Positions 27,870-35,783 of a stretch of 64,000 nt of DNA are shown piece after piece. Source of the DNA: Vibrio sp. 10N.286.49.B3 (lineage in GTDB: Bacteria > Pseudomonadota > Gammaproteobacteria > Enterobacterales > Vibrionaceae). The first letter of the stretch is position 1; each line of letters starts with the position of its first letter. The notes beneath the pieces were generated by a model that did not search any database, was not told where the DNA came from, and saw only the letters and a program-made list of their open reading frames with translations. Both the position numbers and the translations under genes were made by a program. The stretch spans positions 289,121 through 353,120 of the forward strand of contig NZ_MCUV01000035.1 in assembly GCF_002873395.1 (NCBI RefSeq), in the 5' to 3' direction.

Positions 27870-28640
27870 TTAACTTCTTAAACCAATACCTTTCGTTACT
27901 AGGTAGTAAGCAACAGAGTATAAACTGATAATAAACAGACCTAATACACTAAATGAAGCGACGATACCCACATCAGATACACCTAGGAATCCGTAACGGA
28001 ATGCATTCACCATGTAAACAATTGGGTTGAGTTTAGATACACCTTGCCAAAACTCAGGCAGTAAACTGATCGAGTAAAACACACCACCTAAGTAAGTCAG
28101 TGGAGTTAACACGAAAGTCGGTATTATCGAAATATCATCAAAGGTTTTCGCAAAAATAGCATTAATTAATCCACCAAGTGCAAAAACGACCGATGTTAAA
28201 AATACCGTTACTATGATTACACCCCAATGCTGGATTTGTAGATCGACAAAGAATAACGAAACAAAAGTAACGATCGCACCGACCGCTAATCCTCGCGTCA
28301 CACCACCCATAACGTAACCAGCAATAATGATGTAATTAGGTACCGGTGCAACTAATAGCTCTTCGATATTCTTTTGTAATTTAGCACTAAAGAAAGAGGA
28401 GGCTACGTTGGAATATGAGTTAGTGATAACTGACATCATAATTAAACCAGGAACAATATATTCCATGTAACTAAAGCCATTCATTTCACCAATTCGCGAA
28501 CCAATCAAGTTACCAAAAATGATAAAATAAAGAGACATAGTGATCGCAGGTGGGACAATCGTTTGTACCCAAATTCGCGTAAAACGTACGATTTCTTTTG
28601 TTAATAAACTTTTGAATGCTGTCCAATATTGTTGATACAT
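27870..28640 (-). CDS. yadH: ABC-2 type transporter permease YadH
   Basis: The 256-aa permease has six hydrophobic segments of the ABC-2 family, including an early ITMSLYFIIFGNLIG and a conserved central LTPLTYLGGVFYSISLLP. It pairs with the ATPase yadG immediately upstream, the genes sharing one base at 28640. The exported substrate of YadGH is not known. Confidence 0.94.
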   Translation of the reverse strand: MYQQYWTAFKSLLTKEIVRFTRIWVQTIVPPAITMSLYFIIFGNLIGSRIGEMNGFSYMEYIVPGLIMMSVITNSYSNVASSFFSAKLQKNIEELLVAPVPNYIIIAGYVMGGVTRGLAVGAIVTFVSLFFVDLQIQHWGVIIVTVFLTSVVFALGGLINAIFAKTFDDISIIPTFVLTPLTYLGGVFYSISLLPEFWQGVSKLNPIVYMVNAFRYGFLGVSDVGIVASFSVLGLFIISLYSVAYYLVTKGIGLRS

Positions 28641-29557
28641 TACTTATCACCTTGTTCGTTAACGATACGAATAAATAACTCTTCTAAACGGTTCGCTTTA
28701 TTTCGCATAGATAACACTTTGATACCTTGCTCAGTTAACTCTGAAAATACATCATTTAATGGCTGGCTTTTGTCTATTTCTACTTCCAAAGAACCATTAT
28801 TATAATGTGATTTATTAACGCTTTTTAGTTCTGGCTCTGCGCTACCTGGTAGAAGATCTAAAATAAACGTTTCAACCTTAAGCTTACCAAGCAGGGACTT
28901 CATTGTCGTATTTTCAATTAACTCACCACGATTGATAATACCAATATTACGACACAACATCTCAGCCTCTTCAAGGTAGTGTGTCGTCAAAATGATCGTG
29001 ATCCCCTGCTGGTTGATCTTCTGTAAAAATTCCCACATCGAGCGACGTAGTTCAATATCAACCCCAGCGGTTGGCTCATCTAAAATAAGCAGTTGCGGCT
29101 CATGCATTAAGGCGCGCGCTATCATCAAACGACGCTTCATACCGCCTGATAAGTTACGAGCTCGTTCTGCTTTTTTATCCCACAAATCTAATTGAGTAAG
29201 ATATTTTTTAGCTCTTTCTTTTGCAACGGGCTTCGGTACACCGTAATAACCAGCCTGCTGTAAAACAATTTGCTCGACAGTTTCAAATTGATTGAAGTTA
29301 AACTCTTGAGGAACAAGTCCTAAATGCTGCTTAGCTCGCTCTAAGTCTTGATCGATATTATGACCAAATACCTTTACGCTACCTGAAGTCTTATTCACTA
29401 AAGAAGAAATGATGCCTATCGTAGTCGACTTTCCTGCTCCATTTGGTCCTAAAAGCGCATAAAAATCGCCTTTCTCCACTTGTAAGCTGACACCTTTTAA
29501 TGCTTCAAACCCACCAGCGTAGGTTTTACGCAACTGTTCAATTTCTAATGCATACAT
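28640..29557 (-). CDS. yadG: ABC transporter ATP-binding protein YadG
   Basis: The 305-aa ATPase has Walker A GPNGAGKSTT near residue 38, the ABC signature LSGGMKRR, Walker B LLILDEPTAGVD and a switch His in TTHYLEEAE. The C-terminal extension is the usual one for the ABC-2 exporter ATPase group. It is divergent from can across a 328-base region. Confidence 0.95.
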   Translation of the reverse strand: MYALEIEQLRKTYAGGFEALKGVSLQVEKGDFYALLGPNGAGKSTTIGIISSLVNKTSGSVKVFGHNIDQDLERAKQHLGLVPQEFNFNQFETVEQIVLQQAGYYGVPKPVAKERAKKYLTQLDLWDKKAERARNLSGGMKRRLMIARALMHEPQLLILDEPTAGVDIELRRSMWEFLQKINQQGITIILTTHYLEEAEMLCRNIGIINRGELIENTTMKSLLGKLKVETFILDLLPGSAEPELKSVNKSHYNNGSLEVEIDKSQPLNDVFSELTEQGIKVLSMRNKANRLEELFIRIVNEQGDK

Positions 29558-29885
29558 AAAATGCGATACCTTGCTCTAACGTAGTAACTTTAATGGCTCT
29601 TTTATACCACTTTACTGTTAAGATTCGCAGAAAATTCAGGGATAAAACAGAATTATCCTCACTATAAAAAGAGTGGTATATTGTTATCACTTAATTTTAA
29701 ATGACGATGACCTCTCTATTTTAAGCTGAGCAATAGCATTACCGCTTACTCACTGAACGGATTCAAGTTGAGCTCATCATAAATATAAGTGTCACAGACA
29801 TCAGATGAGTTCTTTTCTGAGAATAAAGATAGGAAGAAAATTTAGACATTGTGTATAGTGTCTGAAGTATTATAAGGGAAATAAG
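29558..29885. other. Divergent intergenic region yadG-can
   Basis: This 328-base non-coding stretch must hold promoters for yadG and can. It contains a perfect nine-base inverted repeat, TATACCACT (29603-29611) and AGTGGTATA (29672-29680), with 60 bases between the arms. No known operator is recognised. Confidence 0.6.
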
Positions 29886-30536
29886 ATGCCAGAAATTAAA
29901 GAACTTTTTGAAAATAATTCGATTTGGTCAGAATCCATTAAAGCGAAGAAGCCTGAGTATTTTTCAAAACTAGAAGAAGGTCAAAACCCAGGTTTCCTTT
30001 GGATAGGCTGTTCTGATAGTCGTGTACCAGCAGAGCGCTTGACTGGATTATATTCTGGAGAGTTATTTGTTCACCGTAATGTCGCTAACCAAGTTATTCA
30101 TACCGATTTAAACTGCCTTTCTGTACTGCAATACGCTGTTGATGTATTAAAAGTCAACCATATTATAGTTTGCGGTCACTATGGTTGTGGCGGTGTCAAT
30201 GCTGCAATAGATAATCCACAACTTGGGCTTATCAACAACTGGCTACTTCACATTCGAGATTTGTACCTCAAACATCGTAATGTTTTTGAACAGCTACCTC
30301 GTGAAGAATGGGGTGATAAACTGTGTGAAATCAATGTAGCAGAGCAAGTTTATAACGTCGGTAATTCAACGGTGATGCAAAGTGCATGGGAGCGCGGACA
30401 GGAAGTTGAGATCCACGGCGTCGTCTATGGAATCGGTGATGGTAAGTTAGAAGATCTTGGTTTACGTAGCTCAAACCGAGAAGATTTAGAGGCATCCTAT
30501 CAGGCGGCTCTCGCTAAGATTCTCAATCTTAACTAA
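29886..30536 (+). CDS. can: Beta-class carbonic anhydrase
   Basis: This 216-aa zinc enzyme interconverts CO2 and bicarbonate, supplying bicarbonate for biosynthesis. All ligands of the family are present: Cys42, Asp44 and Arg46 in CSDSR, His98 and Cys101 in CGHYGC. AAGGGA lies seven bases before the ATG. It is divergent from yadG, and a bidirectional hairpin separates it from hpt, the same order as in E. coli. Confidence 0.98.
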   Translation: MPEIKELFENNSIWSESIKAKKPEYFSKLEEGQNPGFLWIGCSDSRVPAERLTGLYSGELFVHRNVANQVIHTDLNCLSVLQYAVDVLKVNHIIVCGHYGCGGVNAAIDNPQLGLINNWLLHIRDLYLKHRNVFEQLPREEWGDKLCEINVAEQVYNVGNSTVMQSAWERGQEVEIHGVVYGIGDGKLEDLGLRSSNREDLEASYQAALAKILNLN

Positions 30537-30581
30537 TCTCTTTACCAGAGTTATACCATTAGCTCGCTTTTATTAAGATAT

Positions 30582-30620
30582 AAAAATGCCCATAATATCC
30601 GCTGATTTATGGGCATTTTT
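30582..30620. terminator. Bidirectional terminator between can and hpt
   Basis: A 14-base inverted repeat, AAAAATGCCCATAA and TTATGGGCATTTTT, with an 11-base loop, lies between the two convergent genes. Confidence 0.92.
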
Positions 30621-30642
30621 GTCATTTATTTAGCAAGGTATA

Positions 30643-31173
30643 TTACTCTTGCGGAACCACTTTACCAATGTAAGATAAGTGACGGTATTTTTGTGCGTAA
30701 TCAATACCCACACCAACCACAAACTCATCAGGAATAGAAAAACCAATCCATTTAGCATCCACTTCAATTTCACGACGTGATGGCTTATCAAGTAAAGTAC
30801 AGATTTGAATCGATTTAGGCTCTCGTAAAGATAATATCTCCACGACTTTTGTTAGCGTGTTACCTGTGTCGATAATATCTTCAACAAGTAAAACATCCTT
30901 ACCTTTTATATCATCATCAAGGTCTTTCAGAATGCGCACATCTCGTGAGCTTTCCATGCTATTGCCGTAGCTTGATGCTGTCATGAAATCGACGTGATGA
31001 ATCAAGTCTATTGCACGAGATAAGTCAGCCATAAAAACGAAAGAACCTCGTAACAGCCCGACTAAGACTAACTCATTACTACCCTGATAATGCTCGGTGA
31101 TCTGTTGACCTAACGCTCGTACTCGATCCTGAACTTCTTGCTCAGTGATCATAACTTCAACTGTATGCTTCAT
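30643..31173 (-). CDS. hpt: Hypoxanthine phosphoribosyltransferase
   Basis: This 176-aa purine-salvage enzyme contains the PRPP-binding motif [14 protein letters not shown] near residue 100 and the upstream [17 protein letters not shown] region. It converts hypoxanthine to IMP. It is convergent with can and divergent from litR. Confidence 0.97.
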   Translation of the reverse strand: MKHTVEVMITEQEVQDRVRALGQQITEHYQGSNELVLVGLLRGSFVFMADLSRAIDLIHHVDFMTASSYGNSMESSRDVRILKDLDDDIKGKDVLLVEDIIDTGNTLTKVVEILSLREPKSIQICTLLDKPSRREIEVDAKWIGFSIPDEFVVGVGIDYAQKYRHLSYIGKVVPQE

Positions 31174-31394
31174 GTTGTTCTCAATTCATTGGATGATAAT
31201 CGCATTTTTATCTTTAATGCCCCATCAATGATAGAACACACAAAGTAAAATGCCGACTTACTGCGCCGCTATCTTAACATTTCATAGAAGTTAAATTAAA
31301 GCGTTTCCCATTCGCTCACTAATTCTCATTTATGAGAAAATATTGTTTTTTTTGATTAAGATTAAGATTATCAGCATGATAGCCTCTAAATGAG

Positions 31395-31422
31395 TTGACA
31401 GCCCCATATGCATCATTACACT
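31395..31422 (+). promoter_or_regulatory. Candidate sigma-70 promoter of litR
   Basis: A perfect TTGACA -35 (31395-31400) is separated by 16 bases from TACACT (31417-31422). The predicted leader is about 65 bases and includes the putative Qrr target. No start site has been mapped. Confidence 0.5.
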
Positions 31423-31472
31423 CAATAGTAAATAAAACATAATGACAGCATAGTCAGTAATGTGCATATAAA

Positions 31473-31485
31473 TCACTTGGCAAGG
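31473..31485 (+). promoter_or_regulatory. Putative Qrr small-RNA target site in litR leader
   Basis: The sequence TCACTTGGCAAGG overlaps the AAGGA ribosome-binding site. As I recall the conserved Qrr core (CCUAGCCAACUGA), 11 of 13 positions can pair. The pairing depends on memory of Qrr and on a Qrr gene that is not in this window. Confidence 0.55.
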
Positions 31486-31492
31486 AATAGCA

Positions 31493-32116
31493 ATGAATAC
31501 TACAGCACCGAAAACAAGAACGAGGCTTTCACCTCAGAAACGAAAATTACAGCTCATGGAAGTAGCATTAGGTGTATTTGCTCGACGTGGAATTGGTCGT
31601 GGGGGACATGCTGATATTGCAGAGATAGCTGGTATTTCAGTTGCCACAACGTTTAATTACTTCCCAACTCGTGAAGATCTGGTTGATGAAATACTTAATC
31701 ACACCGTCAGTCAATTCTCGAACTTTCTTGTTGAGAACATCGACTTTGATCGCCATGTAAAAGATAACCTTTATAACATCACTACAGCAATGCTTGCCCT
31801 AGTACAAAAAAATGAAGACTGGGTTAAAGTCTGGTTTGAGTGGAGCGCATCGACTCGTGAAGAAGTGTGGCCTTTATTTGTTCATGCCAACCATACTAAT
31901 CAACTACTCATTGAAAATATTTTCGCTAAAGGTATCGAGCGTGGTGAAATCTGCTCACAACATCAAACGCGTCATTTAGCGAGCTTATTTCATGGTTTAT
32001 GCTACTCACTATTTTTACAAGCAAATCGCATACAAACAGACAACATTGAATACTCTCACATTAAATTATGCGATTTATCAGAAAGCTACATGAACATGCT
32101 CTGCATTTATAAGTAA
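31493..32116 (+). CDS. litR: TetR-family quorum-sensing master regulator (LuxR/HapR/LitR)
   Basis: The 207-aa protein has the highly conserved Vibrio LuxR/HapR signature RTRLSPQKRKLQLMEVAL. It also carries FARRGIGRGGHADIAEIAG, FNYFPTREDLVDEIL, KVWFEWSASTREEVWPLF and LFHGLCYSLF, and ends in LCIYK. The N-terminal helix-turn-helix is in residues 41-58. This TetR-type protein, not to be confused with V. fischeri LuxR of the autoinducer-binding family, is the high-density regulator of biofilm, protease and luminescence genes. The location between hpt and lpdA is the Vibrionaceae position. The leader suggests Qrr control. Confidence 0.95.
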   Translation: MNTTAPKTRTRLSPQKRKLQLMEVALGVFARRGIGRGGHADIAEIAGISVATTFNYFPTREDLVDEILNHTVSQFSNFLVENIDFDRHVKDNLYNITTAMLALVQKNEDWVKVWFEWSASTREEVWPLFVHANHTNQLLIENIFAKGIERGEICSQHQTRHLASLFHGLCYSLFLQANRIQTDNIEYSHIKLCDLSESYMNMLCIYK

Positions 32117-32154
32117 TCTCACTTTCCTTATTTAGAGTAAACAACAGATCATAC

Positions 32155-32186
32155 AAAAAGACCGCTGAATATTCAGCGGTCTTTTT
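32155..32186. terminator. Bidirectional terminator between litR and lpdA
   Basis: A perfect palindrome, AAAAAGACCGCTGAAT followed directly by its reverse complement, serves convergent litR and lpdA. Confidence 0.9.
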
Positions 32187-32204
32187 ATTTAAAGAATTCT
32201 ATCT

Positions 32205-33635
32205 TTATTTTTTTCTTTTTACTGCTTTTGCATTTGGTAAGTCAGTAATTGTCCCTTCAAAGACTTCAGCAGCTAGACCAACAGATTCATGCAGTGTTGG
32301 GTGAGCGTGGATTGTCAATGCGATATCTTCTGCATCACAACCCATCTCAATAGCAAGGCCAATTTCACCTAACAGTTCACCACCATTGGTACCAACGATA
32401 GCGCCACCGATCACGCGGTGAGACTCTTTATCAAAGATAAGCTTCGTCATACCTTCAGCACAATCAGAAGCAATCGCACGCCCTGATGCAGCCCAAGGGA
32501 AAGTCGCCACTTCAAAGTTCAAGCCTTCTGCTTTTGCTTCTTTTTCTGTTTTACCTACCCAAGCAACTTCTGGCTCAGTATAAGCAATTGATGGGATAAC
32601 TTTAGGGTCAAAGTAGTGCTTCTTACCCGCAATAACCTCAGCGGCAACATGACCTTCATGCACACCTTTATGAGCAAGCATTGGTTGGCCAACAATATCA
32701 CCAATCGCATGGATATGTGGAACATTGGTGCGCATTTGCTTATCAACATTAATGAAGCCACGTTGATCAACTTCAATGCCGGCTTTTTCAGCATCCATTA
32801 ATTGACCATTAGGAACACGACCAATAGCAACAAGTACAGCGTCATAACGCTCAGCTTCTGTTGGTGCTTTCTTGCCTTCCATTGATACGTAAATACCATC
32901 TTCTTTCGCTTCAACCGCTGTTACTTTCGTTTCTAGCATTAGGTTGAATTTGTTCTTAATTTTCTTTGTGTAAACTTTAACGATGTCTTTATCCGCTGCT
33001 GGGATAACTTGATCAAACATCTCAACCACATCGATTTTAGAACCTAATGAATGGTAAACCGTTGCCATTTCAAGGCCAATGATACCACCACCCATGATAA
33101 GTAATTTACCTGGTACTTCTTTTAAATCTAGCGCATCGGTTGAGTCCCAAATACGAGGGTCTTCATGAGGAATAAATGGCAGTTTAATTGGGCGCGAGCC
33201 TGCTGCAACGATAGCATTATCAAAGTTAACAGTGGTTTTTCCATCTTCGCCATCAACTTCAATTGAGTTAGGACCTGTGAACTTACCAAAGCCATTAACA
33301 ATGTTAACTTTACGCATCTTAGCCATACCGCCAAGACCGCCAGTTAGTTGGTTAATTACTTTATCTTTCCATAAACGAATTTTATTAATATCCGTTTGCG
33401 GCTCACCAAATACAATGCCGTGATCCGCTAATGCTTTTGCTTCTTCGATTACTTTTGATACATGAAGTAGTGCTTTTGATGGAATACAACCAACATTAAG
33501 ACAAACACCACCTAGCGTGCTGTAACGTTCAACGATTACAGTTTCTAGACCTAAATCTGCGCAGCGGAAAGCAGCTGAATAACCAGCAGGACCTGCACCA
33601 AGTACAACAACTTGGGCTTTAATTTCTTTGCTCAT
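32205..33635 (-). CDS. lpdA: Dihydrolipoamide dehydrogenase (E3)
   Basis: The 476-aa flavoprotein is shared by the pyruvate and 2-oxoglutarate dehydrogenase complexes. The FAD motif VLGAGPAGYSAA, the redox disulphide Cys45-Cys50 in GGVCLNVGC, the NAD motif LLIMGGGIIGLEMA and the C-terminal HAHPTLHE (catalytic His-Glu) are present. It follows aceF on the same strand after a 247-base gap with a terminator, so it may have its own promoter. Confidence 0.98.
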   Translation of the reverse strand: MSKEIKAQVVVLGAGPAGYSAAFRCADLGLETVIVERYSTLGGVCLNVGCIPSKALLHVSKVIEEAKALADHGIVFGEPQTDINKIRLWKDKVINQLTGGLGGMAKMRKVNIVNGFGKFTGPNSIEVDGEDGKTTVNFDNAIVAAGSRPIKLPFIPHEDPRIWDSTDALDLKEVPGKLLIMGGGIIGLEMATVYHSLGSKIDVVEMFDQVIPAADKDIVKVYTKKIKNKFNLMLETKVTAVEAKEDGIYVSMEGKKAPTEAERYDAVLVAIGRVPNGQLMDAEKAGIEVDQRGFINVDKQMRTNVPHIHAIGDIVGQPMLAHKGVHEGHVAAEVIAGKKHYFDPKVIPSIAYTEPEVAWVGKTEKEAKAEGLNFEVATFPWAASGRAIASDCAEGMTKLIFDKESHRVIGGAIVGTNGGELLGEIGLAIEMGCDAEDIALTIHAHPTLHESVGLAAEVFEGTITDLPNAKAVKRKK

Positions 33636-33840
33636 TGTGACCTCTTGTAGTCATTATCCCTAACAGGCGAAGTATTACCTTCTCTTAAAATGCCTTTCAA
33701 ACCTTCTCCATATTTTACAGAGATGTTAATGCAGTGAAAGTAGCATCAAGTTAGCCTGTGAGCTAGACAACAATTCATTGCTCGTAGTGTCAAACCAGTA
33801 ACCCCAACAATGACATTATTGTCCAATCGATTTATCTTGA

Positions 33841-33874
33841 TTAAAAATTAAGGTGACTGCAAAGCCACCTTAAT
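33841..33874 (-). terminator. Terminator after aceF
   Basis: On the minus strand a nine-base stem (ATTAAGGTG / CACCTTAAT) with a ten-base loop is followed by TTTTAA. It is a moderate intrinsic terminator. Confidence 0.65.
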
Positions 33875-33882
33875 CATTATTC

Positions 33883-35757
33883 CTATAGTACTAGGCGACG
33901 AATGTCAGACAAAGCACTGTTTAGGAAAGTAATGAAACGAGCGCCCTCTGCACCATCAATCACACGGTGATCGTATGATAATGACAATGGAAGCTGTAAA
34001 CGTGGCTCAAATTCTTTACCGTTCCAGACTGGCTTAATCTCTGATTTCGATACCCCTAAGATACCAACCTCAGGTGCATTTACAATTGGGGTAAATGCTG
34101 TACCGCCAATACCACCTAGGCTAGAAATCGTGAAACAGCCACCTTGCATATCTGAAGCGGTTAGTTTGCCAGAACGTGCTTTCTTAGAAATTACCATTAG
34201 CTCTTCAGATAGCTCGTAGATACCTTTCTTGTTTACATCTTTAAAGACTGGAACCACAAGACCATTTGGCGTATCAACAGCGATACCAACATTGACATAT
34301 TTCTTCAGAATAATGCTTTCACCGTCTTCAGATAGAGACGAGTTAAACGCTGGGAATGCTTCTAACGCTTTCGCGACAGCTTTCATGATGAACACCAGTG
34401 GCGTGATCTTCATGCCTGTATCTTTCTTCGCTTCGATAGCATTCTGTTCTTTACGGAATGCTTCTAGCTCAGTGATATCAGCATTATCCCACTGAGTAAC
34501 ATGCGGGATCATTACCCAGTTACGGTGCAGGTTAGCACCCGAAATTTTCTTAATCTTAGAAAGTTTCTGTACTTCTGTATCACCAAACTTGCTGAAATCA
34601 ACTTTTGGCCATGGTAGTAGACCAAGAGCAGAACCGTCACCACCTTTGCTCGATGCTGCAGCACCAGACTCTAAACGCTTAAGCGCATCTTTAACGTAAG
34701 ATTGAACATCTTCTTTAAGAATGCGGCTCTTACGACCAGTACCTTTAACTTTAGAAAGATTAACGCCAAATTCACGAGCAATACGACGAACAACTGGAGA
34801 GGCGTGTGCGTAGTCACCGTTCTCTTGGAAATCGCCTGCGGTTGCTGGAGCTGCCGTTTCTGCTTTAGGAGCCGATGCCGCTGGAACTGCTGCCTGTGCA
34901 GGAGTTGAAGCGGCGACTGGAGCGACACCTTCCACAACAAACGTCATGATTAGAGAGCCAGTTGATACCGTATCTCCTGCTGCAATCTTGATTTCTTTAA
35001 CGGTACCAGCAAATGGTGCTGGTACTTCCATTGATGCTTTGTCGCCTTCCACAGTAATGAGAGATTGCTCTTCTTCTACTATATCGCCAACCGCGACCAT
35101 AATTTCAGTAACTTCTACTTCATCACCGCCGATATCTGGAACGTTTACTTCTTTTTCAGCTGATGCTGCTGGAGCCGCAGCAACTGGTGCCGCCGCTGGG
35201 GCTGTAGCAACAGGAGCACCTGAGCCAGCCACTTCGAATACCATGACTAGAGAACCCGTCGATACTGAGTCACCAGAAGCAATCTTAATTTCTTTGACCG
35301 TACCTGCAAATGGTGCTGGTACTTCCATTGAAGCCTTATCACCTTCGACAGTAAGAAGTGACTGTTCTTCTTCAACGCTATCACCGATAGCAACCATGAT
35401 TTCCGTCACTTCAACTTCATCACCGCCGATATCTGGAACATGAACTTCTTTAAGTTCAACCGATGCTGGCGCTACAGCAGCAGGTGCCACTGCTTCAACG
35501 ACTGGCGCAGCCGGTGCTGCTGCACCTTCTACGTCAAAAATCATAATAAGAGAACCCGTTGATACTGAGTCGCCTTCAGAGATTTTAATTTCTTTAACGA
35601 TACCCGCTTGAGAAGCTGGAACTTCCATCGAAGCTTTATCGCCTTCAACAGTGATCAGTGACTGTTCTTCTTCAACTTTGTCGCCAACGTTAACCAGAAT
35701 CTCAGTTACTTCAACCTCATCTGCACCGATATCAGGTACATTAATTTCGATTGTCAT
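33883..35757 (-). CDS. aceF: Dihydrolipoyl acetyltransferase (E2 of pyruvate dehydrogenase)
   Basis: The 624-aa protein has three tandem lipoyl domains. Each has the lipoylation motif GDKASME, with Lys at 41, 141 and 240, and the domains are joined by Ala/Pro-rich linkers. A peripheral subunit-binding domain ([20 protein letters not shown]) follows. The C-terminal acetyltransferase domain ends with [12 protein letters not shown], which carries the catalytic His. Three lipoyl domains match the E. coli type. It follows aceE by 26 bases. Confidence 0.98.
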   Translation of the reverse strand: MTIEINVPDIGADEVEVTEILVNVGDKVEEEQSLITVEGDKASMEVPASQAGIVKEIKISEGDSVSTGSLIMIFDVEGAAAPAAPVVEAVAPAAVAPASVELKEVHVPDIGGDEVEVTEIMVAIGDSVEEEQSLLTVEGDKASMEVPAPFAGTVKEIKIASGDSVSTGSLVMVFEVAGSGAPVATAPAAAPVAAAPAASAEKEVNVPDIGGDEVEVTEIMVAVGDIVEEEQSLITVEGDKASMEVPAPFAGTVKEIKIAAGDTVSTGSLIMTFVVEGVAPVAASTPAQAAVPAASAPKAETAAPATAGDFQENGDYAHASPVVRRIAREFGVNLSKVKGTGRKSRILKEDVQSYVKDALKRLESGAAASSKGGDGSALGLLPWPKVDFSKFGDTEVQKLSKIKKISGANLHRNWVMIPHVTQWDNADITELEAFRKEQNAIEAKKDTGMKITPLVFIMKAVAKALEAFPAFNSSLSEDGESIILKKYVNVGIAVDTPNGLVVPVFKDVNKKGIYELSEELMVISKKARSGKLTASDMQGGCFTISSLGGIGGTAFTPIVNAPEVGILGVSKSEIKPVWNGKEFEPRLQLPLSLSYDHRVIDGAEGARFITFLNSALSDIRRLVL

Positions 35758-35783
35758 TGTATTTTCCTACCTTAATGGAAGTC

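Larger units (their letters stand above)
31174..31492. other. Divergent intergenic region hpt-litR
   Basis: This 319-base region holds a candidate litR promoter (31395-31422), a palindrome with seven-base arms (TTCTCAT and ATGAGAA, 31323-31338) and a putative Qrr target (31473-31485). Downstream of the palindrome is an AT-rich GATTAAGATTAAGATTATC tandem. Confidence 0.6.

Noticed and set aside
34900..35760. Repeated DNA inside aceF
   Set aside because: It is explained by three homologous lipoyl domains, normal for this enzyme.
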